Origin: Gossypium raimondii
Taxonomy: Eukaryota > Streptophyta > Magnoliopsida > Malvales > Malvaceae
Reading direction: 5' to 3'
Assembly: GCF_025698545.1 (NCBI RefSeq)
Contig: NC_068575.1
Coordinates: 53,515,980 to 53,579,979, forward strand
DNA: 64,000 bases
Below, in pieces: positions 60,901-64,000 of the stretch. Made by a program: the position numbers and the translations under genes. Each line of letters begins with the position of its first letter. Position 1 is the stretch's first letter. The notes below the pieces were generated by a model. It saw only the letters and a program-made list of their open reading frames with translations, did not search any database and had not been told where the DNA came from.

Positions 60901-61207
60901 TAAATGAAATGGAAATGAAGTATTGAATTGCATGAGTATGTATTGGGTCTCAGAAGCCCTATTTGTTACAAATATAGTATTTTGAAGTTATAACGAAGTT
61001 ATAACGTGAAGATTTATAAAAGCAAGTTAAAAATTTGAAGAGTTTAAATTTGAATGAAATTTTATAACTCGGTTTAACATGTTTATAAGTGTATATGTTC
61101 TGGTAATGCCTTGTACCGTATTCCGGCGTCGAATACGGGTAAGGGGTGTTACAATGTGACATCGCCAGATTTAGTCATAACGTTTAGACCGAATTTTGGG
61201 TGTTACA
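57984..61207 (+). mobile_element. Solo chromovirus LTR E (plus sense)
   Basis: 3,224 bases starting TGTAATAGCCCG, flanked by perfect tcagt duplications (57979-57983 and 61208-61212). There are two candidate ends: AAGGGGTGTTACA at 61153, usual for the family, and GGGTGTTACA at 61207. Only the second gives a matching duplication. It contains hairpin repeats at 59030-59330 and a region (about 59500-60130) closely related to LTR A. Confidence 0.88.
59030..59330 (+). repeat. Two tandem hairpin repeats in LTR E
   Basis: Three units of about 60 bases contain CACGTGTAGTA or CACATGTATAGTA facing TACTACGTG or TACTATGTG across a GTGCAGGC loop. They are followed by two units of about 52 bases with GGTGG facing CCACC. 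The middle unit of the first set reads TACTACGTG with CACGTG, the third TACTATGTG with CACATG, so CG and TG/CA changes match across the stem. Confidence 0.75.
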
Positions 61208-61512
61208 TCAGTACTATCTAATTAATGTTTTACGAAACTTTTTTGTTTTCTTGGATGAAAAGAAGGTTAAAACAAATGCTACTGAAGAGGAAAAATAACT
61301 GGCAATGATGGTAATAGTATTAGCAAAACAGAGAGCTTTTGTCGTATGGAAATGGTAAAGAGTATGTATGTATGTATGTATGTATGTATGTATGTATGTA
61401 TGTATGTATGTATGTATGTATGTATGTATGTATGTATGTATGTATGTATGTATGTATGTATGTATGTATAAGATTTCTATACATCATGTAATACAAAATT
61501 TGGTTTGGTTTT
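61208..61512. other. Intergenic, including a TATG microsatellite
   Basis: Short gap between LTR E and the DUF241 gene stop. The only notable content is the TATG tract. Confidence 0.5.
61362..61470. repeat. (TATG)n microsatellite
   Basis: About 26-27 perfect four-base repeats, starting 43 bases beyond the stop codon of the DUF241 gene and so probably within or next to its 3' untranslated region. Uninterrupted tracts of this length are usually highly variable between individuals. Confidence 0.95.
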
Positions 61513-62331
61513 TTACAGGGTAAGGATGTTAAGAAGCGAGACTCTTGCTTTGATCATACACCTGAAGAGGCATTCAAGTCCATCTTCAAGATCTTGAATA
61601 AACAGCTCCAAATCTTTTAGCTGGTTTTGCATCTCAAGATTTATGATCTCAGATTTGGTTGTTCCGAAGGATTTCAAAGCAACATCAACCTTTCCGAATT
61701 CATTCACGTTTCTTGAAGCATCTTCGCACGCTATTCTTCTTTGATGCAATAGTTTTGAAACTGATAACCAACTTCTAGGCTTTGGTCCGGTGATGAGAGA
61801 TAACAAATCCTCAAACATAGAACATGTCACTGCTTCAATCTCCTTCAGCATGCTAACAGTCTCTGAAGGTGAGACTGTGTTTTTCCTTTGTACGACCTTC
61901 AAGTTCCCCAATGCCTTGTGGATAGTCTTTTTGGAAACTTTCCTGGAGCTTATGTATTTCCTCACTTCACTTGCAATCTCGGATTCACCGATTTTCCTTC
62001 GACGCAAAGCCGATTGAAGTTCATTTGTGCTTTCTTTTGTTTGCAGCACAATATCTTTCGTAGTGCTGCAAAGGTCGAGGAGTCTAAAAGAACCATCCAA
62101 CAACTCATCAGCGCATTCATGGGTTAAAGCATGGTGGGACAGATGCAGCTGAAGAAACTTAACAACACAATCATACAAATCTTGAAAGCCATTTAGTTTA
62201 TGGCTTATTGATGATGATGAAGTAGATGCCTCTATAGAAGTCCTCAATCTATTCAAATGCTCATTAACTTCTGTTGCTAGTGGATGTTGTCTAGATGAGC
62301 GGGGGAAACTGTTGGATCGAGTGGCTGCCAT
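61513..62331 (-). CDS. DUF241 family protein, tandem copy 1
   Basis: Intronless, 272 residues from the ATG at 62331. An in-frame ATG at 62349 would add six residues, but MAATRSNSFPRSSRQHPLA matches the usual start of this family (RSNSxP, HPL). The protein is helical: DLYDCVVKFLQLHLSHHALT, DELLDGSFRLLDLCSTTKDI, an ELQSALRRRK segment, and a C-terminal coiled-coil-like stretch (LEMQNQLKDLELFIQDLEDGLECLFRCMIKARVSLLNIL). These blocks define the plant-specific DUF241 family. The molecular function is unknown to me. A paralogue lies 980 bases upstream on the same strand. Confidence 0.9.
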   Translation of the reverse strand: MAATRSNSFPRSSRQHPLATEVNEHLNRLRTSIEASTSSSSISHKLNGFQDLYDCVVKFLQLHLSHHALTHECADELLDGSFRLLDLCSTTKDIVLQTKESTNELQSALRRRKIGESEIASEVRKYISSRKVSKKTIHKALGNLKVVQRKNTVSPSETVSMLKEIEAVTCSMFEDLLSLITGPKPRSWLSVSKLLHQRRIACEDASRNVNEFGKVDVALKSFGTTKSEIINLEMQNQLKDLELFIQDLEDGLECLFRCMIKARVSLLNILTL

Positions 62332-62349
62332 TGTTTTTCTTCTGAACAA

Positions 62350-63310
62350 AGAAGCCTATTTGTCGAATCAATGTTTCTTGCAATTTTCACTGAAATACTA
62401 GGCATCTGCTCCCAAGTTATATATATGTATATGCATATCAATCCATGGAGACAAAGGGAATCTCAAATGCTTCTTCTATATGCTAATGTTAACATGATTA
62501 AGATCTCGATCAAACGGTGACAGCAATGTTCATGCAATGTCTCCCCTTTACCATCTCTCCAGCTCACTATCCAAGCACTTCAATATATATATATATATAT
62601 ATCCTTTCCATTTCTTTGCACACGTTGAAACCATCCTAGTTGCCAATGCACGGGAGTTGGTGACATTTTTCAAATATATTAAGGAAAAACAGACAACCAA
62701 TCCATTATTTCCACGTGTGTGTTAGCACTTACATTATTTTTCATGTAATTTGATAAGCAAGTAAAGAAGGGTTTGAAGTTGAACAAGATCCACTTATGAT
62801 CCTTGCTTCCTTTTCCCCTAACATAAGAAAATTTTATGATTAACATAATATCAAATTAGCATCTTTTCATTGCCATTTTCCATGTAATAAATTAATGGGC
62901 ATCGAGCTTTTAGTTTTTAGCAAGTCTTCCATTGTCTTCAGTGGGACAAGAGGAATCCTGGCAGCTCACATATTCATAGAAATGTTTCATGAGATATTCC
63001 AAGATACCAATTGTGATGATGAGGCTCTATAATTCAACTTGGTAAAATTAAAGGTAGGTCTAAGTTACTCAGATTCAGGTGTAAGTTTTGGATATTAGCA
63101 TGTACTGGATAAAAGTATTTTTCAAGTTTTTTCTTGTTCGTTGTTGAATATGCTTGAAGTAAAAAATTCCTGCAACCATTTTGGAAATATAACTAAATGA
63201 TTTCACAAGAGGTAGAATTTTGAGAATGAAGATTGTATAATCTTTGTATTTCTTTTCTATTGTATAACCTCTGTAAAATTACAGTATATGTACAACTGCG
63301 ATGCCCATAT
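62350..63310. other. Intergenic between the two DUF241 genes
   Basis: Includes the probable promoter of copy 1 and the 3' region of copy 2. An AT microsatellite is at about 62583-62602. No other gene is seen. Confidence 0.5.
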
Positions 63311-64000
63311 TTAACAGCTGATGATATTAAGAACAGTAACTCTAGTTTTGATCATACGCCTGGAGAGGGTTTCAAGGCCTTCTTCAAGATCTTGGATGCT
63401 CAACTCTGAGCTTTGAAGCTCCTTTTGTACGTTCTCGACATGCTTCATGTTTTCGGATTTAATGCAGGAACGCACTGCAGCTTCAGCACTCAAAATTTCA
63501 TTTGCTTTCTGTTCTTCCTCGCACATTACTTTCTTCTGGTGCATTAGCTTCGAAACCAGCGACCAACGGCTCGATTTTGATTCTGCCTCTGACGCTGAAA
63601 TAAAGGACAATACGGATTCTAGCACGCTGATGGTAACTGCTTCTACATCTCTTAAGATGCTAATCACAGCTCCATTCTCGCCAGGAGTACTGAGTTTATT
63701 CTGTATATGCTTCAAGTTCGCTAAGGCCTTCCAGATTGCCTTTTTCATGGCTTTCCTAGATGTTAAGTAGTTCCTAAACTCATTAGCAAGCCTTTCGGCT
63801 CCACGTCTTCTGCGCAAAATTGATTGAAGCTCTTGTGTGCATTCCTTTGTCTGCAACAAGGCATCCTTAGCAGTGGTACATACATCCAAGAGCATGAGAG
63901 ATCCATCCAAAAGCTCTTCAACCATTTCCCTTTGCTTCTCTTGGGCTAGAGCTTGTTGAGTGAGTGGAAATTGAAGCAATACATCAACACAATCATGCAA
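63311..64000 (-). CDS. DUF241 family protein, tandem copy 2, cut by the window edge
   Basis: The last 229 residues are visible, open to the edge; about 50 N-terminal residues are missing by comparison with copy 1. Shared blocks are DCVDVLLQFPLTQQAL, EELLDGSLMLLDVCTTAKDA, ELQSILRRRRGAE and the C-terminal LSIQDLEEGLETLSRRMIKTRVTVLNII. Differences from copy 1 are spread evenly, so this is not a very recent duplicate. Function unknown to me; the frame is intact. Confidence 0.88.
   Translation of the reverse strand: MHDCVDVLLQFPLTQQALAQEKQREMVEELLDGSLMLLDVCTTAKDALLQTKECTQELQSILRRRRGAERLANEFRNYLTSRKAMKKAIWKALANLKHIQNKLSTPGENGAVISILRDVEAVTISVLESVLSFISASEAESKSSRWSLVSKLMHQKKVMCEEEQKANEILSAEAAVRSCIKSENMKHVENVQKELQSSELSIQDLEEGLETLSRRMIKTRVTVLNIISC

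Overview
The window is plant nuclear DNA from a eudicot. Its LTR families (chromovirus LTRs beginning TGTAACAGCCCG and ending GGGGTGTTACA, Athila-like elements with a tRNA-Asp primer site) and its gene style resemble Malvaceae, most likely cotton (Gossypium). That assignment is inferred from pattern recognition, not from a search. The DNA is AT-rich, introns have GT/AG borders, and most of the length is nested retrotransposon sequence around a few genes.

Layout. 1-6243: an Athila-type Ty3/gypsy element on the minus strand (decayed gag and protease, tRNA-Asp primer site, 3.6 kb LTR). 6244-12605: an old minus-sense chromovirus LTR split by a younger plus-sense solo LTR of the same family (6682-10041), which creates a long inverted repeat. 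12606-14129: a gag fragment with two zinc knuckles running into a 611 bp LTR. 15384-16579: a three-exon group IIe WRKY transcription factor gene. 17006-18143: an Athila-type LTR remnant. 18847-22002: a nine-exon minus-strand CLPP5 gene (plastid Clp protease subunit, 302 aa, catalytic Ser/His/Asp all present). 23966-27717: another solo LTR. 28569-29246, 39719-40403 and 54581-55264: three paralogous genes for secreted pectin methylesterase/invertase inhibitor-like proteins. The middle one is frameshifted, and the middle and right ones form a large inverted duplication about 13 kb apart. 29894-34625: an oddly rearranged chromovirus element. 34985-38700: decayed Athila gag-pol interrupted by a solo LTR. 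40883-54040: retrotransposon debris carrying three more solo LTRs. 57374-57545: a copia integrase relic. 57984-61207: a further solo LTR. 61513-62331 and 63311-64000: a tandem pair of DUF241 genes on the minus strand, the second cut by the window edge.

The most unusual signal is inside the chromovirus LTRs. Each carries an array of short hairpin-forming repeats. In several (33454-33758, 51284-51427, 24960-25320) the two arms of the stem change together between copies, so pairing is kept while the sequence changes. Arrays in different LTRs, and single copies at 6530, 9453 and 45616, share one frame when read in LTR sense: GTAAGA, then CC...stem...GG, then C. This looks like a conserved structured element under pairing constraint, or a palindrome-templated repair process. 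No published description of it is known to me, and no literature search could be run.
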